Assembly: GCF_026340255.1 (NCBI RefSeq)
Contig: NZ_JAPEPJ010000001.1
Span: 4,901,975 to 4,965,974 of the forward strand
Length of the DNA stretch: 64,000 nt
Origin: Streptomyces sp. NBC_01408
Lineage (GTDB): Bacteria; Actinomycetota; Actinomycetes; Streptomycetales; Streptomycetaceae
Reading direction: 5' to 3'
Part shown: one piece after another, positions 50,723 to 60,223 of the stretch
Position numbering within the stretch: position 1 is the stretch's first letter
How the letters are laid out: every line of letters starts with the position of its first letter
The notes under the pieces: model-generated
What the model was told of the DNA's origin: nothing
The model's input: the letters and a program-made list of their open reading frames with translations, nothing else
Databases searched by the model: none
Made by a program: the position numbers and the translations under genes

Positions 50723-52104
50723 GCACCAGCCACACCCCACCGCCCGAGTGCCCCGCCCACACGGCGGGACTGACGGGCGGCCTGTACCGCCTCCACGGAG
50801 CGGAGGCCCAGACCGACCCCCTTGCACTGTACGAGAAGCTGCGGGCCGAGTACGGACCGGTGGCCCCTGTACTGGTGAGCGGGGACCTCCCGGCATGGCT
50901 GGTCCTCGGTCACCGGGAGAACCTGGACGTGGCGCGCACGTCTTCGCGCTTCGCCCGCGACCCCCGGGGCTGGCGTGACATGAGAGAGGGCCGGGTACCG
51001 GCCGACACCCCCCTCGGCCCCATGGTTTCCTGGGTGCCAGTGTGCAACTTCACCGACGGGCCCGTTCACGAGCGGCTGCGCGCGGCCGTGGTGGAGTCCC
51101 TGGAGCGCTTCGACAAGCGCGGTATCCGCCGCTACGTGACCCGCTTCGCCAACCAGCTCGTCGACCAGATCGCGGGCGAGGGGTACGCCGACCTGGTGTC
51201 CGCCTTCTCCGACCAGCTCCCCATGCTGGTCATGACGCAGCTCATCGGGGCGCCCGACGAACACGGACCCCTGCTGGTCAACGCGGCACGCGACATGCTC
51301 CAGGGAACCGAGACGGCCCTCCAGAGCGACCGCTACGTCACCGTCACACTGGAAAACCTGGTCGTTGAGCGCAAGGCCAAGCCCGCCCGCGACCTTGCCT
51401 CCTGGCTGCTCGAGCACCCCGCGAACCTGAGCGACACCGAAGTGCTCATGCACCTGCGCGTCGTGCTGATCGCGGCCTACGAGACCACCGCCAACCTGAT
51501 CGCCAACACGCTGCGGACCGTACTGACCGACCCGCGCTTCCGGGCGAGCCTCTCCGGCGGCCAGATGACCCTGCCCGACGCCCTGGAGCAAGTGCTGTGG
51601 GACGACCCGCCGATCAACACGATCATCGGGCGCTGGGCCACGGGTGACACCCTGCTCGGTGGCCAGCAGGTGAAAGCCGGCGACATGATCCTGCTCGGCC
51701 TGGCCGCGGGCAACGCCGACCCGCAGATCCGGCCGGATCCCGCCGTCTCCGTCCACGGCAACCGCTCCCACCTGGCCTTCAGCAGCGGACCGCACGAGTG
51801 CCCGGGCCAGGACATCGGCCGCGCCATCGCGGACACCGGCATCGAAGTCCTGCTGGACCGGCTGCCCGACCTCCAGCTGGCGGTCGATGCGAGCGAGCTC
51901 CAATGGCGGGGCACCCTGATGTCACGTCACCTGCTGTCGCTGCCCGTACGGTTCGCCCCGCGCTCCGTGCCGAACCCGCAGTCCCAGCCCGGGCAGGCCG
52001 ACCACGTGCTGATCCCGCCGCAGCCGACGGCAGCGCCCGCGGTCGGCGTCCGCCGCCGCCGCCGCGGCGTCAGCTGGTGGCGCCGGCTGCTCGGCCGCCG
52101 TTGA
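50719..52104 (+). CDS. cvnE: Conservon cytochrome P450, CYP157-like, lacking ExxR
   Basis: 461 aa from GTG 50719. The heme loop F-S-S-G-P-H-E-C-P-G is normal, as is the I-helix A-A-Y-E-T-T. The K-helix reads L-E-Q-V-L-W-D-D-P-P, so neither E nor R of the usual ExxR is in register (Q and W instead). This is the known peculiarity of CYP157 members in Streptomyces conservons. The C-terminus has an extra arginine-rich tail (R-R-R-R-R-G ... R-R-L-L-G-R-R) of unknown use. Catalytic role uncertain. Confidence 0.93.
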   Translation: MSTSHTPPPECPAHTAGLTGGLYRLHGAEAQTDPLALYEKLRAEYGPVAPVLVSGDLPAWLVLGHRENLDVARTSSRFARDPRGWRDMREGRVPADTPLGPMVSWVPVCNFTDGPVHERLRAAVVESLERFDKRGIRRYVTRFANQLVDQIAGEGYADLVSAFSDQLPMLVMTQLIGAPDEHGPLLVNAARDMLQGTETALQSDRYVTVTLENLVVERKAKPARDLASWLLEHPANLSDTEVLMHLRVVLIAAYETTANLIANTLRTVLTDPRFRASLSGGQMTLPDALEQVLWDDPPINTIIGRWATGDTLLGGQQVKAGDMILLGLAAGNADPQIRPDPAVSVHGNRSHLAFSSGPHECPGQDIGRAIADTGIEVLLDRLPDLQLAVDASELQWRGTLMSRHLLSLPVRFAPRSVPNPQSQPGQADHVLIPPQPTAAPAVGVRRRRRGVSWWRRLLGRR

Positions 52105-52122
52105 GCCGGCCCCGAGCGCAGA

Positions 52123-52147
52123 GGGCCCCGGTCGCCGACCGGGGCCC
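52123..52147 (+). terminator. Terminator after the conservon
   Basis: A perfect 11-bp stem (GGGCCCCGGTC with GACCGGGGCCC), loop GCC. Confidence 0.8.
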
Positions 52148-52149
52148 TG

Positions 52150-52308
52150 GTGCTGTGGCCGGAAAGGTTCACCGGGTCGCGTCGTCCGGTACGGCACCTC
52201 GCCGCGTTGTCGGACCACGCCCGTACGTCCAGTACGGGTCGCGGCCCTCCGCCTTGCGATGCACCGCACCGGACGACGCGACCCGGCAAACCTTTCCGGC
52301 CACAGCAC
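52150..52308. repeat. Long inverted repeat, about 41-bp arms
   Basis: The left arm begins GTGCTGTGGCCGGAAAGGTT (52150) and runs to about 52190; the right arm ends with its complement at 52308 and starts near 52268. Two adjacent mismatches break the pairing. The loop is about 77 nt. It sits between the convergent conservon and terpene operons. It could be a strong bidirectional terminator or the remains of a small non-autonomous mobile element. Confidence 0.8.
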
Positions 52309-52318
52309 TTGGCATTGC

Positions 52319-53416
52319 TCAGCCGCGTAACCGCTGCCACCAGGAGGCGAGAGCCGGCAGATCCGGCGGCTCTGTCCCGAGGATGCCGGGGGCATCGGCG
52401 AACAGGACCTCGAACCGGGCTTCCGCGAGGGGAAGCGCGTACCGATTGCGCGGACTCGCGTACCGGGGAGCCCGGCTCTGCCACGCGATGGAGCCGGCCA
52501 CGTAGTGACCCAACGCCGCCAGGTGACGGCGCAGTTCCGCGTCAGCGCCGTCCTCCAGCCGCGCCCGCAGCCCGAGGAAGAGGACCATCACCCGGTCACG
52601 CAAGGCCACCGCGAGCGGCACCGCCTCGGCCGGTGAGCAGTTCTCCTGATGGGCGAGGACATTGACGAGGTTCACCTCCCGCGGTTCCAGGTGGTCGTCC
52701 TTGTCGTAGGAGAACAGGTCGTTGTCCGCGCTGACGACGAACCCCGCCGCATCCGTCAGCGCCGTCAGAGCGGGGGAGCAGAGCACGTCCGCCGGCAGCC
52801 GGTCTCCGCGTGCGACGTCGGACCAGGTCAGCGAGAAGCGCGTACCGTTCGCCAGCGGCCCCATGGCCACGAAGTCGTTCAGCCCCGGCATGGTCCCGGC
52901 CTCGGCCTGGGCGGCCCGCCAGGCCGCCCCGAGCAGCCAGTCGCGCGTCCCCTCGACGAACCTGCGCAGCTCGTAGGGCGTGAGCACGGCATGGGTGCGG
53001 CGCACCAGGTCCAGCAGTGCGAGGGTCATGGGACCCTCGGGCAGCACGGACGCCCCCGGGTCCTCGATGGTCCGCAGCAGACGTGCGCCGTGTTCGACGA
53101 CGGCACCCGTACCCACCTCGTCGGAACCCGAGTCCTGCCAGTCGTCGACGGCGTTGGCCCAGTAGTTCCACTCGGTGAACAGCAGGAGGGCCTCCACGTT
53201 CCCGTCGGGGATGATGCGGCAGGAGAAGTCGGCGCTGTGGGTGGCGAGACCCCACGCGCGCTCGACCGGATCGGGGTACAGACCGAAGGCGTCCAGCCAC
53301 TCGACCGCCCGGTCCTCCACCTGCTTCGCCTCGGGATGGACGAGGTCGCGCTCCAGGGGGCAGTAGAAGGACGGCAGACGAGGACCGAGGAGCGAGGGGC
53401 GCGGCGGCGCGGTCAT
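52319..53416 (-). CDS. Class I terpene synthase (2-methylisoborneol synthase-like)
   Basis: 365 aa. The Mg-binding D91-D92-W-Q-D95 lies in N-A-V-D-D-W-Q-D, the second metal motif N232-D-L-F-S236-Y-D-K-D240 replaces the usual final E by D, and the C-terminal R-Y pair is in A-P-R-Y. It ionises a prenyl diphosphate and cyclises it. The start overlaps the methyltransferase stop by 4 bp, so the two are coupled and the substrate is probably a C-methylated prenyl diphosphate. Not identical in motif style to the DDCYCED of 2-MIB synthases, so the product is open. Confidence 0.9.
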   Translation of the reverse strand: MTAPPRPSLLGPRLPSFYCPLERDLVHPEAKQVEDRAVEWLDAFGLYPDPVERAWGLATHSADFSCRIIPDGNVEALLLFTEWNYWANAVDDWQDSGSDEVGTGAVVEHGARLLRTIEDPGASVLPEGPMTLALLDLVRRTHAVLTPYELRRFVEGTRDWLLGAAWRAAQAEAGTMPGLNDFVAMGPLANGTRFSLTWSDVARGDRLPADVLCSPALTALTDAAGFVVSADNDLFSYDKDDHLEPREVNLVNVLAHQENCSPAEAVPLAVALRDRVMVLFLGLRARLEDGADAELRRHLAALGHYVAGSIAWQSRAPRYASPRNRYALPLAEARFEVLFADAPGILGTEPPDLPALASWWQRLRG

Positions 53417-54330
53417 CGGCCGCCACCGAGCCGGAAGCGCAGCAGCCGCGTCTCCACCGCGTGGTCACGCCAGAGCCGGAAGAACTTGCTGTGCGCGATC
53501 GTCGACTGTTCGAGCCGTTCGCCGCTCCAGGCGCCGGGTTCGACTCCGGCGCCCGCTCGGAGCCGATCGAGTTCGGCGGTGTTCCAGGCCATGGACTGGA
53601 CCCAGAACTCCGCCACCGAGTCCGTCACGTCCTCGTCCTGCACCAGTTCGAAGCCGGCCGCCTCGGCCGCGGCCAGGTATTCCCCGCGCCGTCCCAGCCG
53701 GGTTCTGTAGTAGTCGTCCATGAAATCGCACCACTCGGAGCGGCCCACGAAATGCTCCTGGATCCCGAACCATCCACCGGGCTCCAGTGCCTTGGCGACG
53801 ACCTCGAAGAGCCGGGGCCGGTCGGTGTAGCCGCTGCTCTCGTTGGCGTACACGGCGTCGTACGCACGGGTCTCGTCCAGGTCGTGCACATCCGCCAGTA
53901 CGGGCTTCACCCGCCCCGCGACCCCTGCGTGAAGGGCGAAGTGCCGGACGATCGGGACGTGTTCCTCCGCGACGGTGAGGCTGGTGACCGATGCCCCGTG
54001 CTCCTGCGCCCAGTACAGGGACGTGCCGCCCAGGCCGCAGCCGATGTCCAGCAGCCGCCGGGGAGGCACCTCGTACGCTCCCCACGACCGGGCCGCGTGC
54101 TCGACTATCCGCTCCTGCGCGTCGAACAGGCGCTGCTGCAGCGTGCTCTGGGGAACGGTGGTGTCCGGAGGGCCGTCGGGATACAGCCCCACGTGGAAGT
54201 GAACGCGGGGGCCCGGGCCGTACTTCTGGAGGATCTCCTGTGTCTTGCGGCTGTAGTAGAGCCGCACCGGATCGTCCGCGGCTAAGCCCTGGCCACTGCC
54301 TAAGGACGATACGAGGGGTGTAACGCGCAT
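53413..54330 (-). CDS. SAM-dependent methyltransferase, probable prenyl-diphosphate C-methyltransferase
   Basis: 305 aa from ATG 54330. Class I methyltransferase with motif [13 protein letters not shown] (about 93) and motif post-I in T-S-L-T-V-A-E-E-H. The N-terminal [17 protein letters not shown] and the V-Y-A-N-E-S-S-G-Y segment fit small-molecule C-methyltransferases acting on isoprenoid or tocopherol-like substrates. Coupling to a terpene synthase suggests it methylates the prenyl diphosphate before cyclisation. I do not see close similarity to the classical GPP methyltransferase, which also supports a different product. Confidence 0.88.
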   Translation of the reverse strand: MRVTPLVSSLGSGQGLAADDPVRLYYSRKTQEILQKYGPGPRVHFHVGLYPDGPPDTTVPQSTLQQRLFDAQERIVEHAARSWGAYEVPPRRLLDIGCGLGGTSLYWAQEHGASVTSLTVAEEHVPIVRHFALHAGVAGRVKPVLADVHDLDETRAYDAVYANESSGYTDRPRLFEVVAKALEPGGWFGIQEHFVGRSEWCDFMDDYYRTRLGRRGEYLAAAEAAGFELVQDEDVTDSVAEFWVQSMAWNTAELDRLRAGAGVEPGAWSGERLEQSTIAHSKFFRLWRDHAVETRLLRFRLGGGR

Positions 54331-54614
54331 GAGGTGTCCGCCCTTTCGTGGGGTAGGGCTGCCTCCCGGGACGCGCTGCCGCCGCTCTCACCGCGTTCCG
54401 ACCGGCACACTGTTGAAGCACGGATCATCGTGGCACTTCGCGGGCCCCACGTCAGCCCACTGGAGCAACAGAAGCAGCATCCGTTCATGCGGCGACCCTC
54501 GCGGGACCCCGACCCCGACCGCGGACTCGCGCGGACGGCGGACTCGGCGGGACGGCCCCGAGCCCCGCCTCCTCCGCCCTGCGCTGCCGGCTGCCGGCTG
54601 CCGGCTGCCCCCGG

Positions 54615-56036
54615 TCAGTGGCCGAAGTCGAACCAGTTGACGTTGACGTAGTCGGCGCTCTGGCCGCTGGTGAAGGTCAGGTAGACGTCGTGCCTGCCCG
54701 TGACCGCCGTGATGTTCGCGGGTACCGTCCGCCAGCTCTGCCAGCCGCCGGTGTTCGCGACGGAGAAGCTGCCGATCGGCGCGTTGGTACGGCTGTCCAG
54801 CCGGACTTCGACGAGTCCGCTGACTCCGCCGGCCGCACCGGAGGCGACCCGGCCGCGGAATTGCCGCGCGGCCGTGGACCCGAAGTCGACGCCCCTGAAG
54901 AGGGCCCAGTCGCCGTTGGCGACGGCGCCGACGTTCTGACCGCCGCCGGAGTCGGATGTGGTCTCCTTGATCAGCCCGGCCTGACCGTCGTACGACTCGG
55001 CCTGGATGGCCGCGTACGCGTCACGGTTGCCCGCCGGCGGGGTCGTCGGCGGGGGAGTCGTGGGCGGCGGCGTCGTCGGGGTGCCGGACGCCGACCGCAG
55101 GACGGACACGTAGTCGACGACCATGGGGTGGCCGGGCTGGGTGCCCGCGTCGGGTCCGCCGCCGAAGGCGTCCGGGAACCCGCCGCCCATGGCGACGTTC
55201 AGGATGATGAAGTAGCCGTGGTTCGTGGCGCTGGTCCACGTGGCGGCGTCCACCTGGTTCGCGCGCACGGTGTGGAAATTGAGCCCGTCGACGTAGAAGT
55301 GCATCTCCTCGACGGCCGTCGACCGGTCCCACTCGACGGCGTACGTGTGGAACCCGCCCTGGCAGCTGGTGCCCGGGCAGACCCGCGCGCCGCCGATGCC
55401 GGACGTCTCGTTGCAGGGGCCGCCCGGGCTGGTGCCGCAGTGCATGACCGCCCAGACCTGGTTGATGCCCTGGACGTTCTCCATGATGTCGAGCTCGCCG
55501 ATCCCCGGCCAGTTCCACCAGTTCCCCCGGTACGGGGCCCCGAGCATCCAGAAGGCCGGCCAGTAGCCCTTGGCCGCGGCCCCCGTGACGTTCGGCATCT
55601 GGATGCGCGCCTCGGTGCGCAGCTTGCCGCCCGCCGGGGGCTGGAAGTCGGTCCGCTTGGTCTCGATGCGGCCCGAGGTCCAGTTGCCGGCCGCGTCCCG
55701 CCGCGGGGTGATGCGCAGGTTGCCCGCGCCGTCGAGCGAGACGTTGGCCGGGTCGGCGGTCATCGTCTCGATCTCGCCGGTGCCGAAGTTGGCGGGGCCG
55801 CCCGGGTAGCTCGTACCGGTGGTGTACTGCCAGTTCGCCGAGTTCACGGGGGATCCCGCGGCCCCGTCGAAGTCGTCCAGGAAGACCTGGGACCAGCCGG
55901 CCGGGGGCGGGGGAGCCGCGGCGTTCGCGGGGAGGGAGACGGCCGCGGCGGCTGCCGCCACCACGGCGATGGTGCTGAACGCGGCTATGACGGCCCGCCG
56001 GGCGGTCCGCCGTTTCCTGCCGGATGAATCACGCAT
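54615..56036 (-). CDS. Secreted GH16 beta-1,3-glucanase with CBM6
   Basis: 473 aa from ATG 56036 (ribosome site GAGAGGG). Signal peptide (twin R-R-T-A-R-R then hydrophobic to A-N-A). GH16 domain about 45-310 with the nucleophile and acid/base in G-E-L-D-I-M-E-N (E-x-D-x-x-E). A Pro/Thr linker (T-P-T-T-P-P-P repeats) leads to a C-terminal CBM6 (about 345-473) ending N-V-N-W-F-D-F-G-H. It cleaves beta-1,3-glucans internally. A perfect 16-bp palindrome lies 65 bp upstream. Confidence 0.94.
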   Translation of the reverse strand: MRDSSGRKRRTARRAVIAAFSTIAVVAAAAAAVSLPANAAAPPPPAGWSQVFLDDFDGAAGSPVNSANWQYTTGTSYPGGPANFGTGEIETMTADPANVSLDGAGNLRITPRRDAAGNWTSGRIETKRTDFQPPAGGKLRTEARIQMPNVTGAAAKGYWPAFWMLGAPYRGNWWNWPGIGELDIMENVQGINQVWAVMHCGTSPGGPCNETSGIGGARVCPGTSCQGGFHTYAVEWDRSTAVEEMHFYVDGLNFHTVRANQVDAATWTSATNHGYFIILNVAMGGGFPDAFGGGPDAGTQPGHPMVVDYVSVLRSASGTPTTPPPTTPPPTTPPAGNRDAYAAIQAESYDGQAGLIKETTSDSGGGQNVGAVANGDWALFRGVDFGSTAARQFRGRVASGAAGGVSGLVEVRLDSRTNAPIGSFSVANTGGWQSWRTVPANITAVTGRHDVYLTFTSGQSADYVNVNWFDFGH

Positions 56037-56100
56037 GAGTGCCCTCTCTGAGGCGCCGTGAGGCGCGGTGCGGGGGGAAGGACCAGGGGAGCTCACCGTT

Positions 56101-56116
56101 CTGAGAGCGCTCTCAG
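56101..56116. promoter_or_regulatory. Perfect 16-bp palindromic operator before the GH16 gene
   Basis: CTGAGAGCGCTCTCAG, identical to the site at 46085-46100 before the GH64 gene. Its position close to the likely promoter fits repression by a LacI-family protein. Confidence 0.75.
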
Positions 56117-56334
56117 GCGGCGCCGCTGGACACTGTGCTCCCCGCCCCCACGGGCGTCAAGAGTTCGAGCCGGGAAAGGGCCCACGGCCCGAGGGAGTTC
56201 ATGCGTTGAACGCTCGCCTGCTCCGTCGCCTGCTCCCTCGCCCGCCCCGCCGGTGCCTCGGCCGTGACCGCGGCGGGCGGCCCGCGGCGGCCGGGACCGC
56301 CGCGCGTTCACCCGTGCGGCCCAACCCGCCGTGC

Positions 56335-56556
56335 TCAACAGGGCGGGCCGAGGACCTCCCGTGCTCCGGGCAGGTCGTGGACGGAGACCGCCGTACCCGT
56401 CAGGGGCAGCAGATCCTCCAGCGGGCACATCAGCGGGGGCGCCTCGTGGTCGACCTCCCACTGGCCGGCCGCGTTCCCGCCCGTGTGGTCCGTGGTGCGG
56501 ACGGCGTACAGATGCCCCGAGCAGCCCCGGCAGATCAGGGGCCAGTGGCCGGTCAC
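56335..56556 (-). CDS. Small hypothetical protein, possible zinc-ribbon-like
   Basis: A 73-aa frame, not recognised. It starts M-T-G-H-W-P-L-I-C-R-G-C-S-G-H-L-Y, with a C-x2-C pair and a later single C-P-L; the rest has no membrane segment. Codon bias is compatible with a real gene, but neighbouring shadow frames are also open. The region either side (56117-56334 and 56557-56855) shows nothing I can support. Confidence 0.35.
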   Translation of the reverse strand: MTGHWPLICRGCSGHLYAVRTTDHTGGNAAGQWEVDHEAPPLMCPLEDLLPLTGTAVSVHDLPGAREVLGPPC

Positions 56557-56861
56557 GGCCGCTCCGGCGGTGGCGCGGCCGCGGCCGCGGGCGGGCGGCA
56601 GGGCGAACTCCGCCCGGCGTACGGGACGGACGGGCGCCTGCGGGAACCTCCCGGAGTGCCGCCGCGGCGGCGCGCTTGTAGCGTCGTTGGCGTCAGGAGT
56701 CCAGGTGACCCGACAGCAGTCCGCCGGCCGGTCCGCTCACGCGGAACACGTCCCGTCAGGGCGCCGGGCCGGCCGCGTGCCGCCCGCTCGAACGCCGAGC
56801 CGGTCCGCCCCTCGCGCCGCGACCGGGCGCACGCGCAGCCCCCGTACGAGAGGCCGTGCCG

Positions 56862-57077
56862 ATGTCGATGGATGCCCCGATAGCGAGCCTGCTGCGTGTC
56901 GAGAGGGGCCTGGCCGCCCCCGAGGAACTGGCCGCGATGGCGGTCGTGGTCGCGTGCTACGCACGCCGGACCACCCGTGACCGCGACGCGGCGAAGGGCG
57001 CCGGGTCCACCGAGGGCCGGCGGCATGCCGTCCGGCCGGCCGCCGGCTGCTGGGCGGGCTGCTGGGCCTGCCGCTGA
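56862..57077 (+). CDS. Acyl-CoA carboxylase epsilon-subunit-like small protein
   Basis: 71 aa from ATG 56862 (GAGAGG before it; GTG 56856 and ATG 56868 are alternatives). The first 40 residues fit the epsilon subunit of actinobacterial acyl-CoA carboxylases (L-L-R-V-E-R-G-L-A-A-P-E-E-L-A-A-M). The tail (G-C-W-A-G-C-W-A-C-R) is unlike that family and may reflect a frameshift or decay. It lies next to a type II PKS cluster, where extra malonyl-CoA supply would make sense, and is convergent with the FAD hydroxylase gene. Confidence 0.55.
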   Translation: MSMDAPIASLLRVERGLAAPEELAAMAVVVACYARRTTRDRDAAKGAGSTEGRRHAVRPAAGCWAGCWACR

Positions 57078-57151
57078 ACCCGCCGCCGGATCCACTGCTG
57101 AGCCGCTTCCGCCGGCCGCACGCGCGGCCGGCGGAAGGCAGGGGGAGACGG

Positions 57152-58786
57152 TCACGCCCGGCGCAGCACCGTAGAGAGCACGTCGAACAGCGCGGACTCC
57201 GGATCGGCCACGGCGCCCTCCGAGCGCCACGCCACGAATCCGTCCGGCCGTACGAGCACCGCCCCCTCGACCGTCAACCCGTGCGCCTCGGCCCAGTCCG
57301 CGCCGTCCTCCTGGACCAGGTCGGCGCCGGGCCCGCTGCCGACGGTGTAGGCGTCCAGCCGCGCCGAGAGCCGCTCGGCCGCCCGCTCCGCCGCCTCGCC
57401 CCAGGGCGTCCCCGTACCGCTGAGCAGTACGAAGGACCGCTCGTAGAGGTCCAGGGTGGAGATCCGCTCGCCCGCCCTCGTCAGCCACATGTGCGGGGAC
57501 CGGGTGCCGGTGTCGCCCGTCAGCTGCAAGGCGTCCGGGATGATCGCCCGCCCGGGCACACCGCCGACGACCGCGCCGTCCGGGTAGCAGTAGCCCATCG
57601 CCGTCGGCAGGACCCCGCTGCCCGGCCCGCCGCCCATGGTGGGCGGCGGCGCGTACCCGGGGTGGCTGTGCTCCGCGGAACGGGCCGAGGCGCGCGCGCT
57701 CGTGGCCTTCGCCACCGGCAGCCGCTCGCTCTCGTAGGTGTCGAGCAGCTCCATCCCGGCGGACCCGTCCAGCACCGCCGCGATCTTCCAGGCCAGGTTG
57801 TGCCCGTCCTGGATGCCCGTGTTGGAACCGAAGGCCCCGGTGGGGGACATCTCGTGGGCGGCGTCCCCGACGAGGAACACCCGCCGGCCCGTCGAGTACC
57901 GCTGAGCCACCCGTTCGGCCGCGTGCCACGGCGCCTTGCCGCCGATCTCCACGTCCAGGTCGGGCGCGCCGATCGCGTTGCGGATCTGCTCCACGCAGCG
58001 CTCGTCGGTGAAGTCCTCCAGGGTCTCGCCGTTCTCCGGGTGCCAGGGGGCGTGGAAGACCCACTGCTTGTTGTTGTCCACCGGCAGCAGCGCCCCGTCC
58101 GCGCCCGGGCGCATCAGGTAGCAGACGATGAAGCGCAGGTCGCCCAGCACCTCGATGAGCCGTTCGGAGCGGAAGGTGACGCTCACGTTGTGGAACAGCT
58201 CTCCGCTGCCGGTCTGCGGGATGCGCAGCTGCTCCCTGACGGGGCTGCGCGGTCCGTCGGCCGCGATCAGGAAGTCGCAGCGCACGGTGCTGTGCTCACC
58301 GGTCTCGCGGTTCTTGACCAGGGCGGTCACCCCGGTGTCGTCCTGGTCGAAACTCATCAGTTCCGTGGAGAAGCGCACCTCGGCGCCCTGGGACCGGCTC
58401 TGCGCGGTCAGCACCGGCTCGATGTTGTTCTGGCTGCACAGGCACCAGCCGGTCGGGCTGAAGCGGCGCAGCGCACCGGAGGGGTCGATCTCCTTGATCA
58501 GCCAGTTGCGGTCGCCGCTCGTCAGCGACTGGGCCTGCAGAATGCCCTGAACGCCCTCCAGGACGGCCGCCGCCTGGCGGATCGCGCCCTCCGCCCCCGC
58601 CGTGCGGAAGAGTTCCATGGTCCGTGCGTTGATGCCGCGGCCGCGCGGATGCGGGGAGGTTCCGGAGTGCTTCTCGACGAGCAGGTGCCTGACTCCGAGA
58701 CGGCTCAGGAACAGCGAGGTGGACAGGCCCACGAGAGAGCCGCCCACGACGAGAACCGGTACGCGAACATCGGCTTTGTCTTCCAT
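57152..58786 (-). CDS. whiE-ORFVIII: FAD-dependent aromatic polyketide hydroxylase (WhiE ORFVIII-like)
   Basis: 544 aa from ATG 58786. FAD motif V-G-G-S-L-V-G-L-S-T-S-L-F-L (GxGxxG variant), the second FAD motif F-L-V-G-D-A-A-H-E-M-S-P-T-G-A-F-G, and a thioredoxin-like C-terminal domain, as in group A monooxygenases of aromatic polyketide pathways. In S. coelicolor the equivalent gene is divergent from the whiE operon, as here, and tailors the grey spore pigment. Confidence 0.9.
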   Translation of the reverse strand: MEDKADVRVPVLVVGGSLVGLSTSLFLSRLGVRHLLVEKHSGTSPHPRGRGINARTMELFRTAGAEGAIRQAAAVLEGVQGILQAQSLTSGDRNWLIKEIDPSGALRRFSPTGWCLCSQNNIEPVLTAQSRSQGAEVRFSTELMSFDQDDTGVTALVKNRETGEHSTVRCDFLIAADGPRSPVREQLRIPQTGSGELFHNVSVTFRSERLIEVLGDLRFIVCYLMRPGADGALLPVDNNKQWVFHAPWHPENGETLEDFTDERCVEQIRNAIGAPDLDVEIGGKAPWHAAERVAQRYSTGRRVFLVGDAAHEMSPTGAFGSNTGIQDGHNLAWKIAAVLDGSAGMELLDTYESERLPVAKATSARASARSAEHSHPGYAPPPTMGGGPGSGVLPTAMGYCYPDGAVVGGVPGRAIIPDALQLTGDTGTRSPHMWLTRAGERISTLDLYERSFVLLSGTGTPWGEAAERAAERLSARLDAYTVGSGPGADLVQEDGADWAEAHGLTVEGAVLVRPDGFVAWRSEGAVADPESALFDVLSTVLRRA

Positions 58787-59061
58787 CAGCTGCGGGCTCC
58801 TGTTTTCTGTGTGGGGGAGTGGGGTCTTTATGCCCCCGATCACCGACCAGGCCCGGGCGATTCGCCGGTTGTCACCCGCTTGATGCGGACATGTAGCGGT
58901 ACCTGCCCTGTCGGACGACGATGAGCGACAGCGGCTCCCCCTGAGATGTGCCGGCCCGCTCTGCCCGAGCGAGGCGGCGGCCGGCCCGGGCAGACGCCAC
59001 CGATGACGGACGAGGGGTCCGTGCGCGATGGATCTCCACCCCCTCACGAAGGAGTGAGTAG

Positions 59062-60162
59062 ATGACAACCACCCTGTCCGAACGGGTGTCGCAGTCAGCC
59101 TTCGACGGCTCCATGCTCCGGGTCGTACTGCTGATGGACCTCCACGAGGGGGCCCAGCAGCGGTTCTTCGAGGCGTACGAACAGCTCCGCCACGACATCG
59201 CGTCGGTTCCGGGCCACATCAGCGACCAGCTGTGCCAGTCCTTCGAGAACCCCTCGCAGTGGCTCATCACCAGCGAGTGGGAAAGCGCGCCGCAGTACCT
59301 CGCCTGGGTGAACAGCGAGCACCACGCCGAACAGGTGAAGCCGCTGGGCGCCTGCGCCAGGGCGATGCGCCCGCTCAAGTTCACCGTGCTGCGCGAGACC
59401 GGGCGGGGCTACGACCAGGCCGCCCGTCCCGCCACCGCCCGGCTCCAGAGCACGCCCCGCCTCGGCGCCGGCATCGTCCGCCACGCCCTCACCTTCACGG
59501 TGAAGCCCGGCAGCGAGAAGACGGTTGCCGCGATCCTCTCCGACTACGCCTCCCCGGCGGCCCGGGTCGACGACCACACCCGGCTCTGCCGCACCTCGCT
59601 GTTCATGCACGGCAACCGGGTCGTACGGACCGTGGAGGTACAGGGCGACCTGACGGCGGCCCTGCGCCACGTATCGGAACAGCCCGAGGTGCGCGCCGTG
59701 GAGGAGGCCATCAACCCCTACCTGGAACAGGACCGGAACCTCAACGATCCTGAGTCCGCGCGGATGTTCTTCATGCGCGCCGCGCTCCCGGCGGTCCACC
59801 ACATCGCCGAGCCGGAACCGGAGTCCGCCGAGGTGACGCGGCACGCCGTGTTCTACCCGGCCAAGCCCGGCTGCGGCCCGGTGCTCGCCAGGTTCCTTGC
59901 ACGGCAGGACGAGGCCGCCGCGCACCGCCCGGAAACCACCGTTCGGAGCAGCAGCATCTTCCAGCGCGACGACATCGTCGTCCGCCTCATCGATGTCCGC
60001 GGCCCGCTCGACGCCCAGCCCGAGACCACCTTCGGGATCCACGGCGCGCGCAAGGCGGCGGTGCTGGACCGGCTGACGGTGCGCGGTTCCGGCAAGCGCG
60101 CCGGCGCCGCGCACCACACCATGAACCTGATCACCGACCGCCGGGCACCCGCGCAGTCCTGA
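59062..60162 (+). CDS. whiE-ORFI: SchA/CurD-like spore pigment protein (WhiE ORFI-like)
   Basis: 366 aa. Two repeated ABM-like ferredoxin folds: [19 protein letters not shown] near the N-terminus and a C-terminal part of the SchA/CurD type ([10 protein letters not shown]). Found at the head of spore pigment operons; its activity is unproven but it is thought to assist cyclisation or oxidation of the polyketide. 62 bp before the cupin gene. Confidence 0.9.
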   Translation: MTTTLSERVSQSAFDGSMLRVVLLMDLHEGAQQRFFEAYEQLRHDIASVPGHISDQLCQSFENPSQWLITSEWESAPQYLAWVNSEHHAEQVKPLGACARAMRPLKFTVLRETGRGYDQAARPATARLQSTPRLGAGIVRHALTFTVKPGSEKTVAAILSDYASPAARVDDHTRLCRTSLFMHGNRVVRTVEVQGDLTAALRHVSEQPEVRAVEEAINPYLEQDRNLNDPESARMFFMRAALPAVHHIAEPEPESAEVTRHAVFYPAKPGCGPVLARFLARQDEAAAHRPETTVRSSSIFQRDDIVVRLIDVRGPLDAQPETTFGIHGARKAAVLDRLTVRGSGKRAGAAHHTMNLITDRRAPAQS

Positions 60163-60223
60163 TCTCCCCCCGTCCCCCATTCCCAGCCCGTCCAGGCTTC
60201 CCACACGCCAGGAGGAACCCGCC

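Noticed and set aside
54331-54614. Possible gene between the methyltransferase and GH16 genes
   Set aside because: Overlapping open frames exist on both strands but show no domain, no ribosome site and no consistent codon bias; I see nothing supportable in this interval.
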